Shown here: positions 52,047-61,434 of the stretch, in pieces
Layout: each line of letters begins with the position of its first letter
Position numbering within the stretch: position 1 is the stretch's first letter
Assembly: GCF_002583555.1 (NCBI RefSeq)
Contig: NZ_BEGX01000017.1
Span: 1-64,000, forward strand
DNA: 64,000 bases
Origin: Pseudonocardia sp. N23
GTDB taxonomy: Bacteria; Actinomycetota; Actinomycetes; Mycobacteriales; Pseudonocardiaceae
Direction of reading: 5' to 3'
Program-made: the position numbers and the translations under genes
Notes under the pieces: generated by a model
Told to the model about the DNA's origin: nothing
Databases searched by the model: none
What the model saw: only the letters and a program-made list of their open reading frames with translations

Positions 52047-53107
52047 GCCTGCGCACCTGCCGTGCCCTCGACGAGCTCCTCGCCCGGCTGCAGGTTCTCG
52101 CCGGCTTCGGTGGGCAGGCCCAGGCCCTCGGGGACCGGGATGTCGTAGAGCTTGGCGGCGTTGAGACCGAGGATCTTCTTCTTCGACGCGGTGGTGAGGC
52201 GCGGGTAGTCGGAGAACTGGTCGTCGTCGGGCATCTGCCAGTCGACGAGGCCCTCGACCTGCCACTTCGGCGTCCAGATGTTGTAGTCGCCGCCGAAGAG
52301 CATCTTGTCCTCGCCGACCCAGAACAGCAGCTCGCCCATGACCTTCGCGAAGAACTTGGGACGGGCGTGCATGAGGCCACCGACGACGACGGACAGGCCG
52401 GCGTAGACGTTGGGCTCCTGGACCGCCATGAAGCAGAAGTCCTCGATGCGCGGCAGACCGACGTGCTCGACGATGAAGTTGAGGCCCTGGAAGTCGGTCG
52501 CGGCGTGGTCGACGTCGGCGACGTCGAAGGCGTCCTTGTCGAGCGGCCAGATCGTCGGGCCCTTGTGGACGTGGACGTTCTTGACGCCGGCGTCCTGCGC
52601 GTGCTGCAGGAACTTGTAGCACTCGGGGTCGGTCAGCTTGTAGCCGCGGGAGTCGCCGTTCCACTCCGCGGTGTAGAGCTTGATGCCCTTGTGGTTGTAC
52701 TTCGCCATGTCGGCGTCGAACTCGTCGAGGCCCTTCTGGCCGTCACGGGGGTCGAAACGCCCGTTGACGATCAGCTTCTCGCCCCACTTCTCGAGGAGCG
52801 CCGCGTTCTGGGCCGCGGTGTTGAAACCGTCCTTGTACCACTCGCGCAGGTAGGTCGACTGGAAGATCGCGTAGTCGACGTGACCCTCGACGAACATGTC
52901 GCGCTCGAAGTCCTCCGCGGAGGGCTTGAGGTAGTGCTCCCAGTCCCAGTGGGTCTCGGGCGGGCCGAGCTGGTGGTAGCCGTAGAAACAGTCGATCCAG
53001 CCCTTGGCGTACTGCTCGGCGCCCTCGACCCAGTTCTCCTTCGACGCATCCCAGAAGTGGCTGTGGGAGTCGACGATGAAGTACTTCTCGCCATCCTTCT
53101 CGTACAT
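52043..53107 (-). CDS. Amidohydrolase-2 family protein of a monooxygenase-type cluster
   Basis: A 354-residue TIM-barrel amidohydrolase. It opens YFIVDSHSHFWD, with the HxH-type metal site seen as HSH, and has NGRFDPRDG, VKNVHVHKGPTIWP and a catalytic Asp in MLFGGDYNIW. Close relatives lie beside mimABCD and prmABCD in actinobacteria. Its ATG follows the alcohol dehydrogenase by about 50 bp and its stop overlaps the DUF59 start, so the three form one operon. The sequence is unusually Lys/Tyr/Phe-rich for this genome, as typical for a highly expressed gene. Confidence 0.9.
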   Translation of the reverse strand: MYEKDGEKYFIVDSHSHFWDASKENWVEGAEQYAKGWIDCFYGYHQLGPPETHWDWEHYLKPSAEDFERDMFVEGHVDYAIFQSTYLREWYKDGFNTAAQNAALLEKWGEKLIVNGRFDPRDGQKGLDEFDADMAKYNHKGIKLYTAEWNGDSRGYKLTDPECYKFLQHAQDAGVKNVHVHKGPTIWPLDKDAFDVADVDHAATDFQGLNFIVEHVGLPRIEDFCFMAVQEPNVYAGLSVVVGGLMHARPKFFAKVMGELLFWVGEDKMLFGGDYNIWTPKWQVEGLVDWQMPDDDQFSDYPRLTTASKKKILGLNAAKLYDIPVPEGLGLPTEAGENLQPGEELVEGTAGAQA

Positions 53108-53160
53108 GTGGTGGTGTCCTTTTCTCTCAGCGTCAGTGCTGGTAACCGCTGTTCAGAAGC

Positions 53161-54189
53161 TCACGGGACGAGGATCGCCCGGCCGCGGACCCGGCCGGCG
53201 TCGAGGTCGTGCAGCGCGTCGAGCGCTGCATCGAGGGGGTACTGCTTGGTGTGGAGCGTGACCTTCCCGGCCTGGGCCAGGACCATCAGCTCGCTCAGGT
53301 CGGCGTAGGTGCCGACGATGTTGCCGATGACGTTCTTCTCGCCGCCGACGAAGTCGAGCGTCGGGGCGGTGAAGGTGCCGCCGTAGCCGAGGACGTACTG
53401 CGACCCGGCGGGGGCGGTCATCTGCCAGGCGTCGAGCTCGGCGCCCTGTTCGGCGACGAAGTCGAACACCACGTTGCCGCCGAGGCCGTTGGTCAGGTCC
53501 TTGACGGCGTCGATGTGCGTGCCGTCCGCGAGGACGGTCTCGTCGGCACCGATCTGCTTCGCCAGGGCGAGCGCATCGGGGTTCTTGTCGACGACGACGA
53601 TCCGCGTGCCGGTGATCGCCGCCAGCGCCTGGATCGCGATGTGACCGAGGCCGCCTGCGCCCTGTACCACCGCGGTGGTGCCGGGGAAGAGGTCCGGAAC
53701 GGCCTTGCGCACCGCGTGGTAGGCGGTGATACCGGCGTCGGCCAGTGCGGCGACGTCGGCGGGGTTGGTGCTCGGGTCGAGCTTGATGCAGGCGCGAGCG
53801 GTGGTGCGCAGGTACTCGGCCATGCCCCCGTCGTGGTTCGACAGGCCGGGGAAGAACGCGTTCTCGCACTGCATGTCGCGGCCGCGCCGGCAGGCGAGGC
53901 AGAGGCCGCAGGACGGCTGCGGATGCAGGATGACGGTGTCACCGACAGCGACGTTGGTGACTCCGTCGCCGATCGCCTCGATCCATCCGGCGTTCTCGTG
54001 CCCGATCACGTAGGGCAGTTCCGGGTTCTGGGCCTCGGCCCAGTCGCCGTTGATGATGTGCAGGTCGGTGCGGCAGACGCCGGCGCCACCGATCTTGACG
54101 ATGACGTCGAGGGGGCCCTGCAGCGTGGGCTCGGGGATGTCGTCGATCTTCGGGTCGGAGTGATACTCGTGCACCCGGACGGCCTTCAC
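53161..54189 (-). CDS. Zinc-dependent alcohol dehydrogenase of a monooxygenase-type cluster
   Basis: A 342-residue medium-chain alcohol dehydrogenase. Catalytic zinc ligands are Cys in GAGVCRTDLHII, His-Glu in VIGHENAGWIEA; the structural zinc uses CGLCLACRRGRDMQC (four Cys). The nucleotide fold has VVQGAGGLGHIAIQAL. The GTG at 54189 is preceded by GGGAGG and is better supported than the longer frame to 54297. It is the first gene of the three-gene operon and would oxidise the alcohol that such monooxygenases make. Confidence 0.92.
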   Translation of the reverse strand: MKAVRVHEYHSDPKIDDIPEPTLQGPLDVIVKIGGAGVCRTDLHIINGDWAEAQNPELPYVIGHENAGWIEAIGDGVTNVAVGDTVILHPQPSCGLCLACRRGRDMQCENAFFPGLSNHDGGMAEYLRTTARACIKLDPSTNPADVAALADAGITAYHAVRKAVPDLFPGTTAVVQGAGGLGHIAIQALAAITGTRIVVVDKNPDALALAKQIGADETVLADGTHIDAVKDLTNGLGGNVVFDFVAEQGAELDAWQMTAPAGSQYVLGYGGTFTAPTLDFVGGEKNVIGNIVGTYADLSELMVLAQAGKVTLHTKQYPLDAALDALHDLDAGRVRGRAILVP

Positions 54190-54398
54190 ACCCGTACCTC
54201 CCTTGGTCTCGGGGTTCGGCCTCCGATTCCATTGCGGCGTGCGTGAGGTCACAAGGGGTCGGTTTCCACGGAGCGAGAAAACGGACTGAACGGACATGAG
54301 ACGGTTGCGACAGCCGTCGGGTACGCGAAAGCGGAACTCCGCAGGTCGTGAGGGGTGGAGCGCGCGCGAGGACGCGGGACGGCACGCGACCCGCGCCG

Positions 54399-54419
54399 CC
54401 GGACGATCACCCCGTCCGG
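54399..54419 (-). terminator. Short hairpin after the acyl-CoA synthetase gene
   Basis: CCGGACG (54399-54405) and CGTCCGG (54413-54419) form a 7-bp stem around a seven-base loop, 29 bases past the stop of the minus-strand gene at 54448. It is a plausible terminator. Confidence 0.45.
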
Positions 54420-54447
54420 TGGGTGAGGCGTGATCGCGGGCCGCGGG

Positions 54448-56274
54448 TCAGCCCGCGTAGAGGGCGTCGAGGGCGGCGCGGTGGCGCTTCTCGACGTCCT
54501 TGCGCCGGATCTTCATGCTCGGCGTCAGCTCACCCTCCTCGAGGGAGAGCTCGCGGTCGAGGATCGTGAACTTCTTGATCGTCTCCCAGCGGTTCAGCCG
54601 GGCGTTGAGGGTGTCGACGTAGCCCTGCACCATCGCGTGGACCTCCGGGCTCGCGACGAGCGCGGCGTGGTCGCGGCCGGCGAGGCCGTTGTTGTCGGCC
54701 CAGCCGCGCAGCGCGTCGGCGTCGAGGGTGAGCAGCGCGGTGCAGTAGTTGCGGCCCTCGCCGTGCACGACGACCTGGCTGACGTACGGGCACACCGCGA
54801 GCACCTGGCCCTCGATGGGCTGGGGTGCGACGTACTTGCCGCCGGAGGTCTTGAAGAGGTCCTTCTTGCGGTCGGTGATGCGCAGGTAGCCGTCGTCGTC
54901 GAGCTCGCCGATGTCGCCGGTGTGCAGGAAGCCGTCGTCGTCGAGCGCTTCGGCGGTCTGGTCGGGCAGGTTGTGATATCCGGTCATGACGCTGGGGCTG
55001 CGGAGCAGGACCTCGCCGTCCTCACCGATCTTGATCTCGGTGCCGGGCAACGGCCTGCCGACGGTCCCGATCCGGTAGCGGGACAGCTCGTTGACCGATC
55101 CGCCCGCGGCGTTCTCGGTCATGCCGTAGCCCTCGAGGATGATCACTCCGGCGGCGTGGAACCAGTGCGCCAGATCCGGTGCGAGCGCCGCCGACCCGGA
55201 GACGAAGAAGCGGATGCGGCCCCCGAAGCGGTCCCGGATCTTGGACAGGACGAGCTTGTCGGCCACCCGGTGTCGTGCGGCGAGCAGCGGCGGCACGCCC
55301 CGGCCGGCGAGCTGGAGGTCACTGACCTTGCGCCCCACCGAGATCGCCCAGTCGAACAGCTTGGCCCTGGGACCGCCCTCGGCGGCGATCGTGGTGACGA
55401 TGCGGGCGTGGGCCTTCTCGAAGATGCGCGGTGCGGCGGCCATCATCGTCGGCCGCACGACTCCCATGTTGTCGACGATCCTGTCGACCCGCCCGTCGAC
55501 GGCGCTGGCGAACCCGATGGCCAGCTGCGCCGAGAGCAGCACCTTGCCGAACGAGTGGGCCAGCGGCAGCCAGAGGTACTGCAGGTCGTCGGGGCGGACG
55601 AGGTCGAGCTTGGTGAGGGCGTCGCCCTGGTAGGTCCAGGCCTTCTGGGGCAGTCGCACGCCCTTGGGGCGGCCGGTGGTGCCCGAGGTGTAGATCAGGG
55701 TGGCGAGGTCGTCGGGGCCGATGGCGTCGATGCGGTTGGCGACGGCGTCGGGGGAGGTCTCGGCGAGCGCCCGCCCCTGCGCGGCGACGTCCTCGATGCC
55801 GACGACCCAGCGGTCGTCGTTGCCGGGCAGGTCGGCGGCCCTGCCGTCGATGAGGACGACCGCGCCGACGTCGGGCAGCTCGTCGCGGTGCGCGCGCAGC
55901 TTCTCGACCTGGTCGGCGTCCTCGGCGAAGACGACGCGGCTGCCGGAGTCGGCCAGGATGAAGGCGACGTCGGGCGCAGCGGTCGAGGGGTAGACGGTGG
56001 TGGTCGCGGCGCCGGCACACATGGTCGCGAGGTCGACGGTGATCCAGTCGTAGCGGGTGGAGCACATGACGGCCACGCGGTCGCCGGCCTCGATCCCGAG
56101 TGCGACGAGACCTGCCGCCAGCTGGCCGACCCGCTCCCCGGTGGCGCCCCAGGTGATCGACCGCCAGGTGCCGTCGGGCTCCGGCACGCGGAAGGCCTCG
56201 CGGTCGGCGGAGGCGAACACCCGGTCGTGGAACAACCGGGCGACGCTGGGAGCGGTGGACGCCGTCGTGGTCAT
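54448..56274 (-). CDS. Long-chain fatty acid-CoA ligase (AMP-binding, FadD-like)
   Basis: A 608-residue acyl-CoA synthetase. The AMP-binding signature is LIYTSGTTGRPKGV (near residue 195), and the later motifs are GYGMTENAAGGSV, TGDIGELDDDGYLRITDR and the C-terminal Lys region TPSMKIRRKDVEKR. It activates fatty acids with ATP and CoA. ATG 56274 is the start; the gene is divergent from a thioesterase-like gene across 75 bp, a functionally consistent pair. Confidence 0.93.
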   Translation of the reverse strand: MTTTASTAPSVARLFHDRVFASADREAFRVPEPDGTWRSITWGATGERVGQLAAGLVALGIEAGDRVAVMCSTRYDWITVDLATMCAGAATTTVYPSTAAPDVAFILADSGSRVVFAEDADQVEKLRAHRDELPDVGAVVLIDGRAADLPGNDDRWVVGIEDVAAQGRALAETSPDAVANRIDAIGPDDLATLIYTSGTTGRPKGVRLPQKAWTYQGDALTKLDLVRPDDLQYLWLPLAHSFGKVLLSAQLAIGFASAVDGRVDRIVDNMGVVRPTMMAAAPRIFEKAHARIVTTIAAEGGPRAKLFDWAISVGRKVSDLQLAGRGVPPLLAARHRVADKLVLSKIRDRFGGRIRFFVSGSAALAPDLAHWFHAAGVIILEGYGMTENAAGGSVNELSRYRIGTVGRPLPGTEIKIGEDGEVLLRSPSVMTGYHNLPDQTAEALDDDGFLHTGDIGELDDDGYLRITDRKKDLFKTSGGKYVAPQPIEGQVLAVCPYVSQVVVHGEGRNYCTALLTLDADALRGWADNNGLAGRDHAALVASPEVHAMVQGYVDTLNARLNRWETIKKFTILDRELSLEEGELTPSMKIRRKDVEKRHRAALDALYAG

Positions 56275-56349
56275 GACCCGCCTCTATCCCGTATGTCCGT
56301 TTCGACGTGCGGAACCTATCAGTCGTACCCGTGAGTAACATGCGGCCGT

Positions 56350-56820
56350 GTGAGCGACTTCGACTGGGTGGCAGGCGCAATGACCTCCGGTGTCCCCTGG
56401 GTGCGCAGCAGCGGTGTCGAGTTCGACCGGGTCGACGCCACCCGCGCGGTGTGCAGCCTTCCGGACCGGCCCGACCTGCACAACCACGTCGGCGGCCCGC
56501 ACGCCGCCATGATCTTCGGCCTCGCCGAGACCGCGTCCGGTGCCGTCGGCCTGGCCGCGTTCGGTGCCACCGCCGCGCGTGCGGTGCCGTTGGTCGTGAG
56601 CTCGTCGGTGCGCTACCGGGCGCTCGCCCGCGGTCCACTCACCGCCGAGGCCGTCCTCGCCCGCCCCGCGTCCGACGTCCTCGCCGAGCTCGACGCCGGC
56701 ACCCGGCCGGAGTTCACCGTCGACGTCACGGTTCGCGACGCCGCCGGGACCGACTGCGCCACCGTCACGGTCGTGTGGACACTCAAACCGGTCCGCGCGG
56801 ACCGGCCCGCCGAGGAATGA
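56350..56820 (+). CDS. Hotdog-fold thioesterase-like protein (DUF4442/PaaI type)
   Basis: A 156-residue single hotdog domain. The core is DLHNHVGGPHAAMIFGLAET (His/Asn in the substrate pocket, central helix start) followed by LVVSSSVRYRALARGPLTAE. Such proteins hydrolyse acyl-CoA thioesters. GTG at 56350 is the start. It stands divergent from the FadD-like gene, so the two may be expressed together and act on the same acyl-CoA pool. Confidence 0.85.
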   Translation: MSDFDWVAGAMTSGVPWVRSSGVEFDRVDATRAVCSLPDRPDLHNHVGGPHAAMIFGLAETASGAVGLAAFGATAARAVPLVVSSSVRYRALARGPLTAEAVLARPASDVLAELDAGTRPEFTVDVTVRDAAGTDCATVTVVWTLKPVRADRPAEE

Positions 56821-56955
56821 CCGGGTACGACGGACCGCTCACCGCGGCGTCGGCGCCCGACCCCGATCCGCCCGGCGGGAGTACCGGCCGCCGCGAACCA
56901 CCCGGATCACCGTCCATCGGGCGGTGATCCGTCGGACGCCCCTAGTCTTCGCGGC

Positions 56956-57615
56956 GTGCGCATCGTGATCGCCGGAGGACATGGACAGATCGCGCTGCGG
57001 CTGGCGACGTTGCTGGCCGCACGCGGTGACGAGGTCGTCGGCCTGGTGCGCAACCCCGCGCACGTCGACGACGTGGGTGCGGCGGGCGCGTCGGCCGTCG
57101 TGCTCGACCTGGAGGACGCGGGCGTCGACGCGCTCGCCGAGACCCTGTCGGGCGCCGACGCCGTGGTCTTCGCCGCCGGTGCCGGGCCGGGCAGCGGCGT
57201 CGCCCGAAAGGACACCGTCGATCGCGCCGCCGCCCAGCTGCTGGCCGACGCCGCCGCCCGCGCCGGTGTCCGCCGCTACCTGCTGGTGTCCGCCATCGGG
57301 ATCGACAGCGAGCCCGACGCCGAGCGCGGCGAGCAGTGGGCCGCCTACGTGCGCGCCAAGAAGGCCGCCGAGGACGCCGTCCGCGCCACCGACCTCGACT
57401 GGACGTTCCTGCGACCCGGCCGGCTCACCGACGACACCGGCACCGGCCTGGTACGGCTCGGCCCGCCCGACATCGGCTACGCCGAGATCACCCGCGACGA
57501 CACCGCCGCCGTCCTCGTCGCCCTGCTCGACACCCCGGCCACCGCGGGCCTCGTCCTCGACGCCGTCGGCGGGGACACCCCCGTCACCGACGCCGTGGCC
57601 TCGGCCGCCCGATGA
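56956..57615 (+). CDS. NAD(P)-binding SDR-type protein
   Basis: A 219-residue atypical short-chain dehydrogenase with the N-terminal dinucleotide motif IAGGHGQIALRLATLLAARG, SGADAVVFAAGAGPGSGV and YLLVSAIGIDSEPDAERGEQ, and a C-terminal RPGRLTDDTGTG segment. It is close to the NmrA-like/YwnB group that lacks the catalytic Tyr-Lys pair, so redox activity is not certain. Its stop overlaps the ATG of the flavin disulfide reductase (ATGA), indicating coupling. Confidence 0.9.
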   Translation: MRIVIAGGHGQIALRLATLLAARGDEVVGLVRNPAHVDDVGAAGASAVVLDLEDAGVDALAETLSGADAVVFAAGAGPGSGVARKDTVDRAAAQLLADAAARAGVRRYLLVSAIGIDSEPDAERGEQWAAYVRAKKAAEDAVRATDLDWTFLRPGRLTDDTGTGLVRLGPPDIGYAEITRDDTAAVLVALLDTPATAGLVLDAVGGDTPVTDAVASAAR

Positions 57616-59024
57616 CCGCCGTACCGTCCGCCGCCGCGGACGACGAGTTCGACGTCGTCGTCATCGGGGCCGGGCCGACCGGCGAGAACGCCGCCGACTA
57701 CGCCGTCCGCAACGGGCTCACCGCCGCCCTCGTGGAGTCCGAGCTCATCGGCGGCGAATGCTCCTACTGGGCGTGCATCCCGTCGAAGGCCCTGCTGCGC
57801 AACGGACACGTCGTCGCCGCCGCACGCCGACTGCCCGGGATCGAGGCCTCGCTCGACCCGGCGGCCGTCCTCGCGCGCCGGGACTCGTTCGTGCACGACC
57901 TCCACGACGACAGCCAGGCCGAGTGGGCGGAGGGCGCCGGGATCACCGTCGTCCGCGGGGTGGGCCGGCTCGACGGGGAGCGCACCGTCCGCGTCGGCGA
58001 CCGGGTCCTGCGGGCTCGGCACGCCGTCGTCGTCGCCACCGGCAGCGTCCCCGTCCGGCCGCTCGTCGAGGGGCTGGACTCGGTGCGCACCTGGGGATCC
58101 CGGGAAGCCACCACCGCGTCGTCGGTGCCTGCGCGGTTCGGGGTGCTGGGCGGCGGTGTCGTCGGCTGCGAGCTCGCGCAGGCGTTCTCCCGGCTCGGCT
58201 CCCGCGTCACGCTCGTCAACCACGGGTCGCGCCTGCTGCCGTCGGCCGAGCCCGTCGCGGGGGAGCGGGTCGCCGCCGCGATGCGCGACGAGGGCATCGA
58301 CGTCCGCCTCGACCAGGGCCTCGACGCCGTCTCGCCCGGTCCGGGCGACTCGATCGTCCTGCACCTCGGCGACGAGCGCATCGAGGTCGACGAGCTGCTG
58401 GTCGCCACCGGACGCCGCCCGAACACCGACGACGTCGGTCTCGACACCGTCGGCCTCGAACCCGGTGCGCCCCTTGCCGTCGACGACTCGGGACTCGCCC
58501 TCGGGGACTGGCTCCACGCCGCCGGTGACGTCACCGGCCGGGCACCGCTCACGCACATGGGCAAGTACGCCGCGCGGATCGTCGGTGCCGCGATCGCCGC
58601 CCGCGCCGCCGGGCGCCCCCTCGACACCGGGCCGTGGGGCGAGCACTCCGCCACCGCCGACCACGCCGCGGTCCCGCAGGTCGTGTTCACCGACCCCGAG
58701 GTCGCCTCCGTCGGGCTCACCGCCGACCGGGCCCGTGACGCCGGGCGGCCCGTGCGGGTCGTCGAGATCGACATCGCCGTCGCCGGGTCGTCACTGCAGG
58801 CCGACGGCTACACCGGCAGCGCGACGATGGTCGTCGACACCGAGCGCGAGGTGCTCCTCGGCGTCACCTTCGTCGGCCAGGACGTCGCCGAGATGGTGCA
58901 CGCCGCGACGATCGCCGTCGTCGGCGAGGTGCCGCTCGCGCGGCTCTGGCACGCCGTTCCCTCGTTCCCGACGGTCAGCGAGGTCTGGCTGCGGCTCCTG
59001 GAGACCTACCGCGCGGGCGCCTGA
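57612..59024 (+). CDS. Pyridine nucleotide-disulfide oxidoreductase
   Basis: A 470-residue flavoprotein with FAD motif [18 protein letters not shown], redox pair Cys-x4-Cys in [18 protein letters not shown] motif [17 protein letters not shown], second FAD motif [20 protein letters not shown] and a C-terminal [11 protein letters not shown] that holds the catalytic His. It belongs to the dihydrolipoamide dehydrogenase/mercuric reductase-like class; the substrate may be a small disulfide or quinone. The ATG 57612 start is fixed by the overlap with the preceding gene and the family N-terminus. Confidence 0.92.
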   Translation: MTAVPSAAADDEFDVVVIGAGPTGENAADYAVRNGLTAALVESELIGGECSYWACIPSKALLRNGHVVAAARRLPGIEASLDPAAVLARRDSFVHDLHDDSQAEWAEGAGITVVRGVGRLDGERTVRVGDRVLRARHAVVVATGSVPVRPLVEGLDSVRTWGSREATTASSVPARFGVLGGGVVGCELAQAFSRLGSRVTLVNHGSRLLPSAEPVAGERVAAAMRDEGIDVRLDQGLDAVSPGPGDSIVLHLGDERIEVDELLVATGRRPNTDDVGLDTVGLEPGAPLAVDDSGLALGDWLHAAGDVTGRAPLTHMGKYAARIVGAAIAARAAGRPLDTGPWGEHSATADHAAVPQVVFTDPEVASVGLTADRARDAGRPVRVVEIDIAVAGSSLQADGYTGSATMVVDTEREVLLGVTFVGQDVAEMVHAATIAVVGEVPLARLWHAVPSFPTVSEVWLRLLETYRAGA

Positions 59025-59033
59025 GGACCGCGG

Positions 59034-60014
59034 TCAGGCAGTCTGCGTCAGGGCGGCAGCGACGCCGATCGCCAGCGCCATCAGCGTCACCTCGACCGCC
59101 GCCCAGCGCAGTACCGGGAACCGGCCGGTGGCCAGCCGCCGGCGCGCCGCGTTGCCCAGCACCGCGATCCCGGCCAACAGCACCACCTTGGTGATGACCA
59201 GCCAGCCGTAGCCGCTGGTCAGCAGGGCGCCGACCGACGGCAACCGCAGCAGTGCGTTGAGCACACCGGTGATCCCGACCCCGACGATGCAGAACGTCGC
59301 CAGCCGGGAGAACCGCGGCAGCACCGGGTCGAGCAGCGCGCGGCGCCCGCCGAGGAACAGCACCGTCGCCGCCAGCCCGCCGACCCACGCCGAGGCGGCG
59401 GCCACGTGCAACGCCGACATGATCACCGCGAGCTCGTGGTCCGACGACGTCCCCGCGTGCCCCGTCACCGCCGGCGTCAGCAACCCCAGCAGCGCCGCGA
59501 CCAGCGCCGCGCGCGGCGGGACGGCGCCCTCACGGACCAGCCGTGCCGTCGCACACCCGACGACGACGAGCACGCACGCCGCCGTGAGCACCAGGCCGCG
59601 ACCAGACGCCAGCGACGTCGCCCACCGCACCAGCTCGCCCCCGCCGACCGCGGTGACCGGGCGGCCGTACGCGTCGGCGGCGCGGAACACGACGTCGCAC
59701 AACACGACCACCAGCCACGCACCGCCCACGCCGACGATCGCGCGGTCGAGCCTGCGGTCCAGCGTCCGGATGTCACGGTCGGACACCCCCGGCGTGCGGA
59801 TCAGCGCCGCCACCAGGCCGAGACCGACGCAGGCGATCCCGGCGACGTCCATGCCGGACCGGGTCACCGCCGTCGCGACGCGGGCCGAGAACGTCGAACT
59901 GCTCAACGCATCGGCCAGCACCGCCGCGACGACGGCGGCGGCGACCGCGAGCCCGGCCCACAGCACCGGCAGCAGCCGGGACGTGGTGCCGGGTCGCGCC
60001 GCCGCCTTCGTCAT
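59034..60014 (-). CDS. CopD-family copper resistance membrane protein
   Basis: A 326-residue protein with eight to nine membrane segments. Copper-related His residues sit in TGHAGTSSDHELAVIMSALH and VAAASAWVGGLAATVL, the usual CopD region. ATG 60014 is the start; there are only 16 bases between its start and the CopC stop. It lies downstream of the CopC and YcnI genes on the same strand, and with them it forms a copper-uptake or copper-handling module. Confidence 0.88.
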   Translation of the reverse strand: MTKAAARPGTTSRLLPVLWAGLAVAAAVVAAVLADALSSSTFSARVATAVTRSGMDVAGIACVGLGLVAALIRTPGVSDRDIRTLDRRLDRAIVGVGGAWLVVVLCDVVFRAADAYGRPVTAVGGGELVRWATSLASGRGLVLTAACVLVVVGCATARLVREGAVPPRAALVAALLGLLTPAVTGHAGTSSDHELAVIMSALHVAAASAWVGGLAATVLFLGGRRALLDPVLPRFSRLATFCIVGVGITGVLNALLRLPSVGALLTSGYGWLVITKVVLLAGIAVLGNAARRRLATGRFPVLRWAAVEVTLMALAIGVAAALTQTA

Positions 60015-60030
60015 CCGTTCCCGCCCGGGG

Positions 60031-60597
60031 TCAGCTCTTGCCCAGCCGCAGCGCGAGGGCGACGCCCCCGCCGACGAGCACGACCGCACCGACGATCCAC
60101 GGCCACACCGGGGAGCCGCCGGAACCGCTGTCGGCAGCGGCGTCGGCGGTCGAACCCGGTGCCGCGCCCGACGCCTGTGGGGACCCGTTGACCGGCACCC
60201 CGGTCCCCGTCCCCGCCTGCGTCAGCGTGAACGACAGGACGCCCGAGACGGGGTGGCCGTCGTCGGACACGACGCGGTAGCCGATGTCGTACTTCCCGGC
60301 CGGGCCGAGCGGCTTCACCTTCACAGTGACCGAGTCGTTCGCCGCGACGGCGTCGCCGTCCTGGTAGGCGAGCCGGTCCGGGCCGATGACGGTGACGGTG
60401 TTGAAGCCCGTCTGCATCGTGTCGCTGAAGCGGATCGTGACCGAGCTCGGCCCGGTCGCGAGCGACGCGCCGTCGGGCGGGTCGCTCCCCTCCAGCTGCG
60501 CGTGCGCGAGCGCCGGGCCGGCCCCGAGGAAGAGTGCGAGACCGGCGGCGACCAGGACGGCCACCACCCGTCCCGCGAGCCGGGTCACCCGACTCAC
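60031..60597 (-). CDS. copC: CopC-domain copper-binding protein with C-terminal anchor
   Basis: A 188-residue exported protein. A signal peptide ends at ALA, leaving the mature N-terminus HAQLEGSDPPDGASL, in which the first His is the usual CopC copper ligand; the second site is around VVSDDGHPVSGVLSF. A Gly/Ser/Asp-rich linker and one membrane segment (WPWIVGAVVLVGGGVALAL) anchor the C-terminus. The GTG start overlaps the YcnI stop (GTGA) and its stop lies 16 bases before copD. Confidence 0.93.
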   Translation of the reverse strand: MSRVTRLAGRVVAVLVAAGLALFLGAGPALAHAQLEGSDPPDGASLATGPSSVTIRFSDTMQTGFNTVTVIGPDRLAYQDGDAVAANDSVTVKVKPLGPAGKYDIGYRVVSDDGHPVSGVLSFTLTQAGTGTGVPVNGSPQASGAAPGSTADAAADSGSGGSPVWPWIVGAVVLVGGGVALALRLGKS

Positions 60598-61370
60598 GGC
60601 GTGGTCACCTTCTCCTCATCCTTCGACGGGGCGCCGGAACCACCCGAGGGGCGACGGCTGCGCAGCGCCGCACCGGCGCCGAGGCCGAGGCCCAGCGCGC
60701 CGAGCAGCAGGCCGATGCCGCCCAGCCAGCGCGCCGTGGTGTCGGTCGTGCCGGCCGAGCCGGTGTCGCCGCTGGTCGCCGCCGCCGCGTCGTGGCCGCC
60801 GCCGTGCCCGCCGCCGGTGGCCGCGGTCAGCGTGACGGTCGGGGCCGGGTGCTCCGGCTCAGCGGCGCCCGGCTGCTCGGTCTCGTTCCAGTTGACGATC
60901 TTGCCGTCGTCGTAGGTCTGCGCCGTCGGGAACACGAGGCTTGTCGTGTCCTCGGGGAGCGGGCCGACCGACAGCGGGAAGTCGACGTACTGGCCCGGGC
61001 CGATCCGGGTGCCGGGCTGGGCCGTCCATGTCACCGTGGTGACGGCCTGGGTGATCTGGGTGCCGTCGCGCTCGATGGGCTTGGGCAGCACGCCCTTGGT
61101 GACGGTCGCCGTCCAGCCGGGCTGCGGCGTGGTGCGCGCCGAGGTGACGGGGTGGTCGACCGGGAAGGTCACCTCGATCTTGGTCGTGCCCGCGGTGTCG
61201 GACTCGTTGGGCACCCGGAAGTTGATGACGGTGTAACCGCCCTGCTGGGCGGTACCCGGCTGGGCCGTGACGTGGGCCAGGGCCGGGGAGGCGGCAGCGA
61301 TCGCCACACCGGCGACGATCGTGGCCACGACGCCGCCGCGCAGGGCGGAGCGGCGCAGGGATCCGAACAT
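60594..61370 (-). CDS. ycnI: YcnI/DUF1775 copper-binding protein
   Basis: A 258-residue exported protein with a signal peptide and a mature N-terminus HVTAQPGTAQQGGYTVINFR in which the first His is the copper ligand of the DUF1775 family. The domain continues with VTSARTTPQPGWTATVTKGVL and ITQAVTTVTWTAQPGTRI; a His/Gly-rich tail (GGGHGGGHDAAAAT) and one membrane segment near the C-terminus follow. It is thought to deliver copper with CopC/CopD. The ATG at 61370 has GGAG five bases upstream. Confidence 0.92.
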   Translation of the reverse strand: MFGSLRRSALRGGVVATIVAGVAIAAASPALAHVTAQPGTAQQGGYTVINFRVPNESDTAGTTKIEVTFPVDHPVTSARTTPQPGWTATVTKGVLPKPIERDGTQITQAVTTVTWTAQPGTRIGPGQYVDFPLSVGPLPEDTTSLVFPTAQTYDDGKIVNWNETEQPGAAEPEHPAPTVTLTAATGGGHGGGHDAAAATSGDTGSAGTTDTTARWLGGIGLLLGALGLGLGAGAALRSRRPSGGSGAPSKDEEKVTTP

Positions 61371-61391
61371 GGGAGCTCCGTTGACTGGGGA

Positions 61392-61412
61392 CCGCCGCCC
61401 TCGGGGCGGCGG
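61392..61412 (-). terminator. Hairpin between the membrane gene and ycnI
   Basis: CCGCCGCCC (61392-61400) and GGGCGGCGG (61404-61412) form a 9-bp stem with a three-base loop, 22 bases before the ycnI ATG and 22 bases after the stop of the upstream gene. It may be a terminator or an attenuator in the ycnI leader. Confidence 0.5.
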
Positions 61413-61434
61413 CACGAATGGGGTGAAGGTCGGT

